In this document: positions 18,067-26,574 of the stretch, piece after piece
How positions within the stretch are numbered: position 1 is the stretch's first letter
How the letters are laid out: every line of letters starts with the position of its first letter
Assembly (NCBI GenBank): GCA_024743255.1
Contig: JANSWY010000020.1
Coordinates: 1-64,000, forward strand
DNA: 64,000 bases
DNA from: a bacterium
GTDB taxonomy: Bacteria > Bacteroidota > Bacteroidia > Cytophagales > Cyclobacteriaceae
Reading direction: 5' to 3'
Translations under genes and position numbers: made by a program
Notes under the pieces: generated by a model
Told to the model about the DNA's origin: nothing
Databases searched by the model: none
The model's input: only the letters and a program-made list of their open reading frames with translations

Positions 18067-18911
18067 TGAAAGGTCATAGACTAGTGAAGAGAACATTATT
18101 ATTGATGTTGTGTGGTGGCATGATATTATTCACCTCATATAGATATTATCAGTATTCAGCAGATGACCTTGTTGACAAATCATATTCCTTTAATAAAGGT
18201 GAAAAATTGGAATTCAGAATCCATTATGGTTTGATAAATGCCGGTGAAGCTGTTATGCAAATAGACAATGAACCTGCAATGATAAATGGTAAATCTTGCT
18301 ATAAAATTGATGTATTTGGTCGCTCAACAGGAATGTTTGACTTCTTCATAAGGGTTCGTGATAATTGGGGGACTTATTTGGACTCACAAGAATTTGTTCC
18401 TCACAGGTTCTACAGATATATCGAGGAAGGTAAATACAGAAAAAACGAAATAGTAGATTTCGATCACGAGAACAACAAGGCTATCGTTTCCCGTCTTGGT
18501 AAAAAAACCAAAACACTCAAACGAAAAGTAGAATACGAAATACCAACCAATTGTCAAGACCTTGTAAGTGGGTATTACTACCTAAGAACGATTGACTACA
18601 ACAAGTTAAACGAAGGTGATGTCATCAAAGTCAGCGGTTTTTTTGACAATGAGACCTGGGAGATGAATATAAAGTACTTAGGAAGAGAGACCCTCAAGAC
18701 TCGAATTGGAAAAATTAAAGCACTCGTATTTGAACCTGTAATGCCAGAGAATGAAATGTTTGACGGTGAAAATTCCATCAAATACTGGTTGAGTGATGAT
18801 GAGAATAAAATCCCTCTAAAAATAAAAGCTCAGATGTTTATTGGCGCACTTGAAATCGATATAAAAAGTGCAGAAAACCTTCAATACAATTTCAGCTCAT
18901 TAAGCGATTAG
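18066..18911 (+). CDS. DUF3108 domain protein, exported or membrane-anchored
   Basis: 281 residues. Seen: N-terminal hydrophobic segment (about 8-24), then the DUF3108 pattern: KGEKLEFRIHYGLINAGEAVM, DVFGRSTGMFDFFIRVRDNWGTYLD, HRFYRYIEEGKYRKNEIVDFD, and DLVSGYYYLRTIDY. The family is periplasmic, beta-rich and lipocalin/LolA-like in appearance, with no assigned function. Its start overlaps the aminopeptidase stop by one base, so both are co-translated; a joint role in envelope maintenance is inference. Confidence 0.82.
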   Translation: MKGHRLVKRTLLLMLCGGMILFTSYRYYQYSADDLVDKSYSFNKGEKLEFRIHYGLINAGEAVMQIDNEPAMINGKSCYKIDVFGRSTGMFDFFIRVRDNWGTYLDSQEFVPHRFYRYIEEGKYRKNEIVDFDHENNKAIVSRLGKKTKTLKRKVEYEIPTNCQDLVSGYYYLRTIDYNKLNEGDVIKVSGFFDNETWEMNIKYLGRETLKTRIGKIKALVFEPVMPENEMFDGENSIKYWLSDDENKIPLKIKAQMFIGALEIDIKSAENLQYNFSSLSD

Positions 18912-19094
18912 ATTAACAAATTGTTACTATTCCCCAAATAAGATGATTTCTCTGTAATTTTGAATATTATCGAATACGACTGGATTTTTTAACAGCTCAG
19001 TATTCATTTTCAGATGATTAAATGACTGTTGTTAATTTAGTTTTAACTCAATTTTAAGAAATTACAGAAACTAAACTTCTTCAAAACAAGAACA

Positions 19095-19784
19095 ATGGGC
19101 TCAAAAAATTCCCAAAAGATATTAGTAGTAGACGATGAGGCAGATATCCTCGAATTACTAAAATACAACCTTAGTAAAGAGGGCTATGAAGTCAAAATTG
19201 CATCTGATGGCATTAAAGGAGTTGATATAGCAAAAAGCTTCCTTCCTGACATGATACTTTTAGACATCATGATGCCAAAACAAGACGGAGTAGAGACATG
19301 TCGTCAAATCAGAGAGCTTCCGGAACTACAGAATACATTTGTTATTTTCCTGACTGCCAGATCAGAAGAATACTCTGAAGTAGCAGCGTTCGATATGGGT
19401 GCAGACGATTATATCACAAAACCTATTAAGCCAAGAGCACTTGTCAGTAGAATCAATGCGCTATTCAGAAGAGAAGCCAAGAAGAAAAAGGACAATGCAC
19501 TAATTGCAATTGGAGACCTGACTATTGATAGATCCAGCTATACGGTAGTTGCTTCAGATGAGAAGATTAATCTACCTAAGAAGGAATTTGAGTTGTTATA
19601 CTTTTTAGCTCAGAACCCTGGAAAAGTTTTTAGCAGAGATGACTTGTTGCAAAACATCTGGGGTACCGATGTTTATGTGCTGGCAAGAACTGTTGATGTA
19701 CATATCAGAAAGGTAAGAGAGAAAATAGGAGAAGGATATATCTCAACTGTGAAAGGTGTGGGATATAAGTTTGAGTACAATTAG
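19095..19784 (+). CDS. Response regulator, OmpR/PhoB family
   Basis: 229 residues. Receiver domain 8-120 with acidic pocket VVDDEAD, phospho-acceptor D57 in LLDIMMPKQDG, T/S in FLTARSEEY and K in DYITKPIKPR; winged-helix DNA-binding domain 135-229 with LPKKEFELLYFLAQNPGKVFSRDDLL and TVDVHIRKVREKIGE. Eleven bases upstream of the kinase gene, so they are a pair. Sequence style is that of the PhoP/PhoR-like system common in Bacteroidota, where phosphate or envelope signals are sensed; the signal here is unknown. A TAATTTTG motif at 18955-18962 may be its promoter. Confidence 0.92.
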   Translation: MGSKNSQKILVVDDEADILELLKYNLSKEGYEVKIASDGIKGVDIAKSFLPDMILLDIMMPKQDGVETCRQIRELPELQNTFVIFLTARSEEYSEVAAFDMGADDYITKPIKPRALVSRINALFRREAKKKKDNALIAIGDLTIDRSSYTVVASDEKINLPKKEFELLYFLAQNPGKVFSRDDLLQNIWGTDVYVLARTVDVHIRKVREKIGEGYISTVKGVGYKFEYN

Positions 19785-19795
19785 TTAGTAATACT

Positions 19796-20863
19796 ATGGA
19801 ATTAAATTCCAGGGCCATTGGCCTATTAATGGGGTTATCAGTTGCTGTTATAACCACAGCATTTTTATATCTGGTGCCCACAATTTCAGATGTAGCGCTA
19901 TTTATAGCATTCGGTTTATCATTCTCTTCAACTTATATATTGGTGAGATTTGTATTGGAATTTCTTTTTTTCAGACACATCAATAAAATATATGAGTCGC
20001 TAGAGAATATAGACAAAGAAGGATTAGAAGTAATCCAGAAGCCTAGAAGAAGTTCTGTGAATCCTCTTAAGCGCATCAATAAAGAAATTGAAGGCTATGT
20101 TGAAAATAAGCAAAGAGAAATTGAAGAGCTTAAAAGAATGGAAATATTCCGTCGTGAATTCATGGCGGATGTATCTCATGAATTAAAAACTCCAATTTTC
20201 GCAGCACAAGGATTCGTCCACACATTGCTTGATGGAGCAATGGAAGACAAAAAGGTGAGAACTAAATTCCTTAAAAAAGCCGCAAAAAGTCTAGACGGAC
20301 TAGATATGCTGGTACATGATCTCCTGACGCTATCACATATAGAAACAGGAGAAATCAAAATGCACATGGAATACTTTAACCTCAATGAATTGATTTCAGA
20401 GGTTGTTGACCAGTTTGAAACAAAGGCATCAAAGAAAGACATTAGCTTAACGGTAATAGCTGAAGATAAACCGATTTTCGTGCATGCAGATTACCAAAGA
20501 ATCTATCAGGTACTTCTAAATCTTGTATCAAACGCCATTAAATACACAAAAAGTGAAGGGCTAGTTGAAATCTCTTTCGAAGAAGTAGGAGAACAAGTCA
20601 AGATCGCTATTAGAGACAATGGAAAAGGAATCCCGGAAGAAGACATCAATAGAATATTTGAGCGATTCTACCGTGTAGATAAAAGTAGATCAAAAGAAAA
20701 AGGAGGTACGGGACTTGGGCTAGCAATTGTGAAGCACATCCTGGAAGGCCACAACTCCAAAGTTGAAGTTGCAAGTGTTTACAGAGAAGGCTCGATTTTC
20801 ACTTTCAAATTAGCCAAAGGAATTGAAGTAGAAAGAAATCCTGTTTTAGAGGATGAGTATTGA
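19796..20863 (+). CDS. Sensor histidine kinase, PhoR-like
   Basis: 355 residues. Two N-terminal membrane helices (about 8-29 and 33-55) with almost no periplasmic loop, so no external sensor domain; then a linker coil, HisKA with phospho-acceptor H128 in MADVSHELKTP, and a full HATPase domain: NLVSNAIKYTKSEG (N box), IRDNGKGIPEED (G1), RFYRVDKSRSKEKGGTGLGLAI (F and G2). The lack of a sensory loop suggests it reads membrane state or a partner protein. Cognate regulator is the preceding gene. Confidence 0.92.
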   Translation: MELNSRAIGLLMGLSVAVITTAFLYLVPTISDVALFIAFGLSFSSTYILVRFVLEFLFFRHINKIYESLENIDKEGLEVIQKPRRSSVNPLKRINKEIEGYVENKQREIEELKRMEIFRREFMADVSHELKTPIFAAQGFVHTLLDGAMEDKKVRTKFLKKAAKSLDGLDMLVHDLLTLSHIETGEIKMHMEYFNLNELISEVVDQFETKASKKDISLTVIAEDKPIFVHADYQRIYQVLLNLVSNAIKYTKSEGLVEISFEEVGEQVKIAIRDNGKGIPEEDINRIFERFYRVDKSRSKEKGGTGLGLAIVKHILEGHNSKVEVASVYREGSIFTFKLAKGIEVERNPVLEDEY

Positions 20864-20908
20864 TCACTGATATTTTTCACATCTATCATAATTAGACTTA
20901 AAAACCGC

Positions 20909-20916
20909 TAATTTTG
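20909..20916 (+). promoter_or_regulatory. Candidate -7 promoter element for the RluA-type gene
   Basis: TAATTTTG ends 4 bases before the ATG at 20921, so the message would be nearly leaderless. No convincing -33 TTTG is present. Confidence 0.4.
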
Positions 20917-20920
20917 CGGG

Positions 20921-21634
20921 ATGAAAAAATTTCGTCTTCAGGACTCTATCATTTTTGAAAATTCTGATTACCTGATAATCAATAAACCAGCTGGGATTTC
21001 CACATTGGATGATCGTAATGATCCTACCAATATCCTACAACTGGCAAAATCTCAATTCGAAAACATTTTAATATGCCACCGACTGGATAAAGACACATCT
21101 GGAGTGCTGGTGTTAGCAAAAAATGAAGATGCTCACAGACACCTGTCTATGTTGTTTGAAGATAGAAAAGTTCAGAAAGTATATCACGCTGTAGCTGATG
21201 GAATACATGAATTCTCAAATAAGGTGATTGACCTACCTATAAAAGTGTCTGCCAAGGGAATAGTTAAAGTAGACAAACGAGCCGGCAAAGCTTCAAAGAC
21301 TACATTTAACAGTCTTGAGGCTTTTAAGCTTCATACTCTTATAGAGTGTAAGCCTGAGACGGGTAGAATGCATCAGATTAGAATTCACCTGGCTGAAAGT
21401 AATGCACCAATCACAGGTGATCTGTCATATGGAGGTCGTCATTTTTATTTATCTACAGTGAAACGAAATTACAATCTAAAGAAGTGGACGGAAGAGGAAC
21501 CACTCATAAAAAGGATGGCATTGCACGCTTTTTCTATTGGTTTTACAGATAAAAACGGTAAAAAAATCACTGCAGAAGCAGCTTATCCAAAGGATTTTAG
21601 GGTGTTAGTGGAGCAATTAGGCAAAAACAAGTGA
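20921..21634 (+). CDS. RluA-family rRNA/tRNA pseudouridine synthase
   Basis: 237 residues, short form without an S4 domain. Seen: IINKPAGISTLDD at about 19-31, the catalytic motif HRLDKDTSGVLVLAKN with Asp56, LPIKVSAKGIVKV, and RMHQIRIHLAESNAPITGDLSYGG near residue 150, all RluA-family landmarks. Target uridine cannot be named (RluC/RluD/TruC-like are all possible). The gene lies just upstream of the ribosomal protein cluster but has its own promoter-like element and is separated by 110 bases. Confidence 0.92.
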   Translation: MKKFRLQDSIIFENSDYLIINKPAGISTLDDRNDPTNILQLAKSQFENILICHRLDKDTSGVLVLAKNEDAHRHLSMLFEDRKVQKVYHAVADGIHEFSNKVIDLPIKVSAKGIVKVDKRAGKASKTTFNSLEAFKLHTLIECKPETGRMHQIRIHLAESNAPITGDLSYGGRHFYLSTVKRNYNLKKWTEEEPLIKRMALHAFSIGFTDKNGKKITAEAAYPKDFRVLVEQLGKNK

Positions 21635-21661
21635 TTATTTCAATAAATATGATTCTTCACG

Positions 21662-21692
21662 TTGTATTTGAAAAATTAAAATTCTATTTTTG
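21662..21692 (+). promoter_or_regulatory. Promoter of the rplM-rpsI ribosomal operon
   Basis: TTG at 21662-21664, 20-base spacer, TATTTTTG at 21685-21692: an excellent match to the Bacteroidota -33/-7 consensus. It lies inside any reading that would start L13 upstream, which supports the TTG at 21744 as the true L13 start. Confidence 0.8.
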
Positions 21693-21694
21693 TG

Positions 21695-21715
21695 TCCCTT
21701 TTTGAGAGGAAGGGA
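21695..21715 (+). promoter_or_regulatory. Hairpin at the 5' end of the L13 leader
   Basis: TCCCTT (21695-21700) and AAGGGA (21710-21715) pair immediately after the promoter, so a six-base stem would cap the transcript. Autoregulatory leaders are common for r-protein operons; that role here is only a suggestion. Confidence 0.35.
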
Positions 21716-21743
21716 AAGATGGGTCATTTTAAAAGAAATTAAG

Positions 21744-22187
21744 TTGGATACTTTAAGTTACAAAACGGTTTCATTGAACAGCAACACTGCCGAGAACAAT
21801 TGGGTAGTGGTTGATGCTGATTCAAAAGTGCTTGGAAGGGTCGCTAGCGAAGTTGCTAAGATCATAAGAGGAAAGCACAAACCAGGTTATACTCCTAACG
21901 TGAATTGTGGAGATAACGTCATCGTAATCAACGCTGATAAAATCAGGTTGACAGGAAAGAAGTGGACTGATAAAGTTTACATAAGACACACAGGCTTCCC
22001 AGGTGGGCAAAGATCTGCTACAGCTACTGAATTGAAGGCTAAGTCTTCTACTCTATTAGTAGAGAATGCTGTAAGAGGAATGCTACCTAAGAATAGATTA
22101 GGAAGTCAATTGTTCAAAAATCTATACGTGTACGAAGGTGCTGAGCATCCTCATGAAGCACAACAACCAAAAGAAATTAATTTATAA
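21744..22187 (+). CDS. rplM: 50S ribosomal protein L13
   Basis: 147 residues from a TTG start (21744-21746), reading (M)DTLSYKTVSLNSN, the conserved Bacteroidota L13 N-terminus; no in-frame ATG is available at this end. Seen: WVVVDADSKVLGRVASEVAKIIRGKHKP, DNVIVINADKIRLTGKKW, and VRGMLPKNRLGSQLFKNLYVYEGAEHPHEAQ. Early-assembly protein of the large subunit. The rpsI ATG follows its stop after two bases (stop TAA, then TA), the classic L13-S9 pair. Confidence 0.97.
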   Translation: MDTLSYKTVSLNSNTAENNWVVVDADSKVLGRVASEVAKIIRGKHKPGYTPNVNCGDNVIVINADKIRLTGKKWTDKVYIRHTGFPGGQRSATATELKAKSSTLLVENAVRGMLPKNRLGSQLFKNLYVYEGAEHPHEAQQPKEINL

Positions 22188-22189
22188 TA

Positions 22190-22576
22190 ATGGAAGTAAC
22201 CAATACTATAGGCCGTAGAAAAACATCGGTTGCCAGACTTTACATGAAGCCTGGAAGTGGTGAAATCAAAATCAACAACAGAGAATTAGGAGAATACTTT
22301 CCTTCTGAAATTCTTCAGTTGATTGTAAAACAACCATTAGTGAAGTTAGACCAGGCTGCTAACTTCGACTTCAAAATCAATGTAGATGGTGGAGGAATCA
22401 AAGGTCAAGCTGAAGCAATCAGATTGGCTATCTCCAGAGCATTGGTGGAAGTTGATGAAGAGAACAAACCTGCTCTTAAAGAAGAAGGATTCTTAACAAG
22501 GGATCCAAGAATGGTTGAAAGAAAGAAATACGGTAGAAGAAAAGCGAGAAGAAGATTCCAGTTCAGTAAACGATAG
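22190..22576 (+). CDS. rpsI: 30S ribosomal protein S9
   Basis: 128 residues. Seen: TIGRRKTSVARLYMKPGSGEI at the N-terminus, GGGIKGQAEAIRLAISRALVE, LTRDPRMVERKKYGRRKARRRFQFSKR at the C-terminus, whose terminal Lys-Arg tail reaches the P-site tRNA. Directly downstream of rplM and co-transcribed; rpsB follows after 44 bases. Confidence 0.98.
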   Translation: MEVTNTIGRRKTSVARLYMKPGSGEIKINNRELGEYFPSEILQLIVKQPLVKLDQAANFDFKINVDGGGIKGQAEAIRLAISRALVEVDEENKPALKEEGFLTRDPRMVERKKYGRRKARRRFQFSKR

Positions 22577-22620
22577 GAATTCGAAAACGCTAAAGATATA
22601 CTTAGAAACAATTATCATTA

Positions 22621-23382
22621 ATGAGCAAAGTAGAGTATAAAGACCTTCTAGACGCTGGAGTACACTTCGGTCACTTGACTAGAAAGTGGGATCCTAAAAT
22701 GGCTCCATACATTTTCATGGAGAAGAACGGAATCCACATCATTGACTTGAATAAAACTCTTGCGAACCTAGAGAACGCAGCAGCTGCAATCAAAAATGTC
22801 GTACGGTCTGGCAGAAAAGTAATGTTCGTTGCTACTAAAAAGCAAGCAAAGGACCTTGTTGCACAAAAAGCAGCAAACTTAAAGATGCCTTATGTTACTG
22901 AAAGGTGGCTTGGAGGTATGTTAACCAACTTCTCAACGATCAGAAAGTCTCTTAAGAAAATGGCTTCCATCGATAAAATGATGAAAGAAGATTCTTACAA
23001 GGCTCTTGCAAAAAGAGAGAGATTGATGATCACTCGTGAAAAGGAGAAACTACAGAGAGTACTTGGAGGTATTTCAGAACTTACAAGACTTCCTGCAGCA
23101 CTTTTCATCATTGATATCAAAAGAGAGCACATCGCAGTGAAAGAAGCACAGAAATTAAATATTCCTGTATTCGCTATGGTAGATACCAACTCAGACCCAA
23201 ATCAAGTTGAATTCCCTATCCCTGCAAATGATGACGCTTTCAAATCTATCGACTTAATTACTGATGTAATCGCTAAAGCAATCGAAGAAGGATTGAACGA
23301 AAGAAAGAAGGAGAAAGAAGAAGCGAAACAACAGGAAGAAGTAGAAAAGAAAAAACAAGCTGACGAAGCTGTAGAAAAATAA
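22621..23382 (+). CDS. rpsB: 30S ribosomal protein S2
   Basis: 253 residues. Seen: DLLDAGVHFGHLTRKWDPKMAPYIF, HIIDLNKTLANLENAAA, FVATKKQAKDLV, ERWLGGMLTNFSTIRKS, LPAALFIIDIKREHIAVKEA, NIPVFAMVDTNSDPNQVEFPIPANDDA, then a Lys/Glu-rich C-terminal tail. Order L13-S9-S2-EF-Ts is the usual Bacteroidota arrangement. A hairpin with a T-run (23416-23449) lies between it and tsf and may reduce EF-Ts transcription. Confidence 0.98.
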   Translation: MSKVEYKDLLDAGVHFGHLTRKWDPKMAPYIFMEKNGIHIIDLNKTLANLENAAAAIKNVVRSGRKVMFVATKKQAKDLVAQKAANLKMPYVTERWLGGMLTNFSTIRKSLKKMASIDKMMKEDSYKALAKRERLMITREKEKLQRVLGGISELTRLPAALFIIDIKREHIAVKEAQKLNIPVFAMVDTNSDPNQVEFPIPANDDAFKSIDLITDVIAKAIEEGLNERKKEKEEAKQQEEVEKKKQADEAVEK

Positions 23383-23415
23383 CAATTAGTTGATATAGAA
23401 ACTAAGAACCAAAGA

Positions 23416-23449
23416 TTGAACATTGATTAGTTTCAGTGTTCAATTTTTG
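23416..23449 (+). terminator. Terminator or attenuator between rpsB and tsf
   Basis: TTGAACATTGA (23416-23426) pairs with TCAGTGTTCAA (23433-23443) with one G-U pair, followed by TTTTTG. No full promoter is visible in the 37 bases before tsf, so partial read-through (attenuation) is the simpler reading. Confidence 0.65.
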
Positions 23450-23486
23450 TATAAAGCAATAACAAAAGTTTAAAAATTACACTAAA

Positions 23487-24317
23487 ATGGCTATTTCCGC
23501 ACAAGAAGTAAACAAACTAAGACAACAAACAGGTGCAGGTATGATGGACTGCAAAAAAGCACTTGTTGAAGCTGATGGTGATTTTGATAAAGCAATCGAA
23601 ATACTAAGAAAGAAAGGTCAGAAAGTATCTGCATCCAGAGCTGACAGAGAAACTACTGAAGGAGTTGTTTTAGCAAAAACTAACGAAGACGGAACTGAAG
23701 GAGTTTTGATCGCCTTCACATGTGAAACTGACTTTGTTGCAAAGAACGAAGACTTTGTATCAATGGGTAACAAAGTATTGGACATTGCATTCAATGAAAA
23801 GCCAGGTACTGTTGAGGACCTAAAAGCTATCAAGTCTGGTGAAACTACTCTAGGAGAAGAAATCACTGAATTGATCGGTAAAATCGGTGAAAAACTTGAT
23901 ATCTCTGCTTACCAGATTCTAAGCGGTGAGGCTGTTGTTCCTTACATCCACGCCGGAAGCAAATTAGGTGTACTTGTTGCACTTAAAAACACAGATGGTA
24001 CTGATGTTGCTGCTCCTGCAAAAGATGTTGCAATGCAAATTGCTGCAATGAATCCAGTTGCTGTTGACAAAGACGGTGTTGATCCAACAATTGTTGAGAA
24101 AGAAATCGAAATTGGAAAAGAGCAAGCTAGACAAGAAGGTAAGCCTGAAAACATCATTGAGAAAATCGCAATGGGTAAACTTCAGAAGTTCTACAAAGAA
24201 AACACTTTGTTGAGCCAGGCTTTCGTGAAAGATAACTCTCAGTCAATCTCTCAATACCTTGACGGTGTTCAGAAAGGAATGACTGTTGAAGCTTTCAAAA
24301 GAGTATCTATCGGATAA
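23487..24317 (+). CDS. tsf: Translation elongation factor Ts
   Basis: Nucleotide-exchange factor for EF-Tu. 276 residues. Seen: N-terminal UBA-like domain AQEVNKLRQQTGAGMMDCKKALVEADGDFDKAIEILRKKG, the exchange-loop sequence TCETDFVAKNEDFV at about 75-90 (TDFV motif that inserts near the EF-Tu magnesium site), and the C-terminal KFYKENTLLSQAFVKDN. Ends the ribosomal cluster with a strong terminator. Confidence 0.98.
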   Translation: MAISAQEVNKLRQQTGAGMMDCKKALVEADGDFDKAIEILRKKGQKVSASRADRETTEGVVLAKTNEDGTEGVLIAFTCETDFVAKNEDFVSMGNKVLDIAFNEKPGTVEDLKAIKSGETTLGEEITELIGKIGEKLDISAYQILSGEAVVPYIHAGSKLGVLVALKNTDGTDVAAPAKDVAMQIAAMNPVAVDKDGVDPTIVEKEIEIGKEQARQEGKPENIIEKIAMGKLQKFYKENTLLSQAFVKDNSQSISQYLDGVQKGMTVEAFKRVSIG

Positions 24318-24344
24318 GACTTAGTTTTATCTTAAAATATATTA

Positions 24345-24380
24345 AGACCGTCTCGGAGTAATCTGAGACGGTTTTTTTTA
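24345..24380 (+). terminator. Rho-independent terminator after tsf
   Basis: ACCGTCTCGG (24347-24356) pairs with CTGAGACGGT (24363-24372) with one G-U pair, then eight T. Just after it (24381-24420) is a degenerate stretch resembling the CTGTTGACAGTTG core of the long repeat described at 42849. Confidence 0.92.
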
Positions 24381-24415
24381 TGACTGTTGGCAGATTACAG
24401 TCCAACAATCAACTG

Positions 24416-25402
24416 TCAACGGTCCGATTCATGAGACCTGGACTCAATCGTCTTAATATTCCATTTCTTCATATCCTCTTCAAGCTGCTTCCTATTCTCC
24501 TCGGTAAAACCTTCTATAAGCGCAGTTAAATCAGGTTGTCCTCCATCTACCCAGCATGTGTACCAGAAGTCCCCTACCATCTTCACTGAGGCCCTCATTC
24601 TCCTTTCTACCATTCCAGAGAGCATATCGTGGTAAGCTGTGGAAAATTCTCTTGAATAAACCTTGGTTGTGATGTTACCCCTTTCTTCAAAGCTGTACTT
24701 CTTACTTTCAGGGAATTTCTCAGTAAGTATCTTTTCAAATGAAAGAACCGAATCTAATGCCAGATGTGCTTGCTCAACCGCCTTCCAGGCTCGCAGCTGT
24801 GGTCTTTCTATATAGTCGGCTTGTCCAACAAAGAAATCGTACTCATCGATAAACAATTCCGGCAATCGCGACTCCCAGAAGCCATGAATACCATATTGAC
24901 CTGTCATTTGCCCATTATAATTCTCTGTAGTATGCAAAGGCACATTTGAATCTCCTATATAATGCCCCAAATCAGCAGACAGTCTTAAAATTGCATCAAC
25001 ATCCTTGTTCAGGAATGCCTTTGTAAGCCAATGCTTCATTTTGTTTACATGCCATGGAACAATTCCATAAGCCATTAAGGTGTCTTCAGAATACTTCTCC
25101 ACAGCATCATTCCAGTACCTGGGAAGCTTATATAAAGCACTATCACCATAAACATCCAAATCGATGTAGTGTCTTGGAGCTTCATTTTTAACAGCGTATC
25201 TCCTTCTATCTGGATTAACAGCATTCTCTGTTAAGTCCTGAATATAGTACTTGTAGAATGTAATCATCTCTGGTGGAAGAGTAAAAACTGCCATTCTGTT
25301 GATCCTTTTGTGAGCAAAAAATCCCCAGGTTTCTTTCTTGACTCCACTAAAGGAAGAAAGAATTAATACACCAAAAACAAAAAATATCACTCTTCTTAAC
25401 AT
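24416..25402 (-). CDS. Secreted zinc-dependent phospholipase C / S1-P1 nuclease-like protein
   Basis: 328 residues from ATG 25402 (an in-frame TTG at 25423 adds seven). Seen: signal peptide LRRVIFFVFGVLILSSFSG, then WGFFAHKRINRMAV where a Trp and His near the mature N-terminus are the expected first zinc ligands; PRHYIDLD; LSADLGHYIGDSNVPLHTT, giving HxxxD...H zinc ligands; and GIHGFWESRLPEL (HxxWE-like). This pattern defines the trinuclear-zinc PLC/P1 nuclease fold. Whether it acts on phospholipids or nucleic acids cannot be told. Single gene on the minus strand between the EF-Ts terminator and rpsT. Confidence 0.82.
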   Translation of the reverse strand: MLRRVIFFVFGVLILSSFSGVKKETWGFFAHKRINRMAVFTLPPEMITFYKYYIQDLTENAVNPDRRRYAVKNEAPRHYIDLDVYGDSALYKLPRYWNDAVEKYSEDTLMAYGIVPWHVNKMKHWLTKAFLNKDVDAILRLSADLGHYIGDSNVPLHTTENYNGQMTGQYGIHGFWESRLPELFIDEYDFFVGQADYIERPQLRAWKAVEQAHLALDSVLSFEKILTEKFPESKKYSFEERGNITTKVYSREFSTAYHDMLSGMVERRMRASVKMVGDFWYTCWVDGGQPDLTALIEGFTEENRKQLEEDMKKWNIKTIESRSHESDR

Positions 25403-25463
25403 ATCTTCCTGAAAATTAAGCAATTCTGTCTACGATTGAATTAATTTTTGATGAACATTATAT

Positions 25464-25494
25464 TTTGATTTAACAATTCTTTCTCCTACATTTG
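25464..25494 (+). promoter_or_regulatory. Promoter of rpsT
   Basis: TTTG (25464-25467), 19-base spacer, TACATTTG (25487-25494): near-perfect Bacteroidota promoter, leaving a leader of about 33 bases. Confidence 0.82.
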
Positions 25495-25533
25495 CAGTCC
25501 TATTTTAAGGAAGAGCAAGATTTTAAAGTAAAT

Positions 25534-25785
25534 ATGGCAAACCATAAATCGGCATTAAAAAGAATCAGGTCTAGCGAGGCTAAAAGACTTAGAAACAGAT
25601 ATCAGTCTAAAACTACAAGAACTTTTATCAAGAGGTTAATGAACACGACTGATAAGGCTGAAGCAGAAACACTTTACAAGCAAGTAAGTGGTATGTTGGA
25701 TAAATTGGCTAAAAACAATATCATCCACAAGAAAAACGCTTCAAACCACAAGTCTAAGTTAGCGAAGAAAGTAGCTGCGCTTTAA
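25534..25785 (+). CDS. rpsT: 30S ribosomal protein S20
   Basis: 83 residues from ATG 25534. An open frame extends back to about 25492, but that overlaps the promoter, and S20 proteins begin MANHKSALKRIRSSEAKRLRN exactly as here. Helical, very basic: RYQSKTTRTFIKRL, then HKKNASNHKSKLAKKVAAL. Binds 16S rRNA early in 30S assembly. Monocistronic with its own promoter and a terminator. Confidence 0.98.
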   Translation: MANHKSALKRIRSSEAKRLRNRYQSKTTRTFIKRLMNTTDKAEAETLYKQVSGMLDKLAKNNIIHKKNASNHKSKLAKKVAAL

Positions 25786-25792
25786 GCCTCTA

Positions 25793-25847
25793 GCTATAAA
25801 AATATTATAGCCTTATTCATTAAAACGGATAAGGCTTTTCTTTTTGG
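25793..25847 (+). terminator. Double hairpin terminator after rpsT
   Basis: First hairpin GCTATAA/TTATAGC (25793-25811); second GCCTTAT (25810-25816)/ATAAGGC (25829-25835) followed by TTTTCTTTTT. The two stems share bases 25810-25811, so they are alternatives or stacked; the second is the terminator. Confidence 0.8.
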
Positions 25848-25870
25848 TATTTTCCCATCATTTTTAACAG

Positions 25871-26572
25871 ATGGGAAATAATCACGACCAATATCTGTCC
25901 ATCAAGCATTGGGCCGAACAAGACCGCCCGAGAGAAAAACTTCTACTAAAAGGTAAATCCGCATTATCAGACGCTGAATTAATTGGAATATTAATTGGTT
26001 CGGGCTCCAGAACTTTAAGTGCTGTTGAATTATCTAAGTTAATATTAGCAGCAGTAGATAACGACCTAAACAGTCTTGCAAAACTTTCTGTATCAGAACT
26101 TCAAAAATTTAAAGGGATTGGAGAAGCTAAAGCAATCAGTATAGTTAGCGCACTTGAATTAGGCAGGAGAAGAAAACCGGATCAAGCTTTTTCAAAACCA
26201 AAAATCAGTTGTGCAGAGGATGCATATAATCTCTTAGCTCCAGATTTAATGGATTTAAAGCATGAAGAGTTTTGGGTTATCCTTTTAAACAGAGCCAATC
26301 AGGTCATTAAAAAAGAACCCATTAGCACAGGAGGTGTCTCAGGAACAGTGGTTGATCCTAAAATCATATTCAAAAAGGCACTTGACCAATTGGCATCATC
26401 AATAATTATCGCTCATAACCATCCTTCTGGAAATCTCAAACCAAGTAAAGCAGATATCAGCATCACTTCGAAACTTATTCAAGCCGGAAGAACGTTAGAA
26501 ATACCGGTAATTGATCATATCATTTTTAGTGATAATGGATTTTATAGTTTTGCAGACGAAGCATTGATATAG
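25871..26572 (+). CDS. radC: RadC-family JAB/MPN+ domain protein
   Basis: 233 residues. N-terminal HhH-like domain about 20-90 (RPREKLLLKGKSALSDAELIGILIGSG, KFKGIGEAKAISIVSALELGRR), C-terminal JAMM metalloprotease-like domain about 105-233 with the zinc motif HNHPSGNLKPSKADISIT and upstream EEFWVILLNRANQV. Once linked to DNA repair, RadC is now considered of uncertain role, possibly in replication-fork or mobile-element biology. The next gene starts two bases after its stop. Confidence 0.93.
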   Translation: MGNNHDQYLSIKHWAEQDRPREKLLLKGKSALSDAELIGILIGSGSRTLSAVELSKLILAAVDNDLNSLAKLSVSELQKFKGIGEAKAISIVSALELGRRRKPDQAFSKPKISCAEDAYNLLAPDLMDLKHEEFWVILLNRANQVIKKEPISTGGVSGTVVDPKIIFKKALDQLASSIIIAHNHPSGNLKPSKADISITSKLIQAGRTLEIPVIDHIIFSDNGFYSFADEALI

Positions 26573-26574
26573 CG

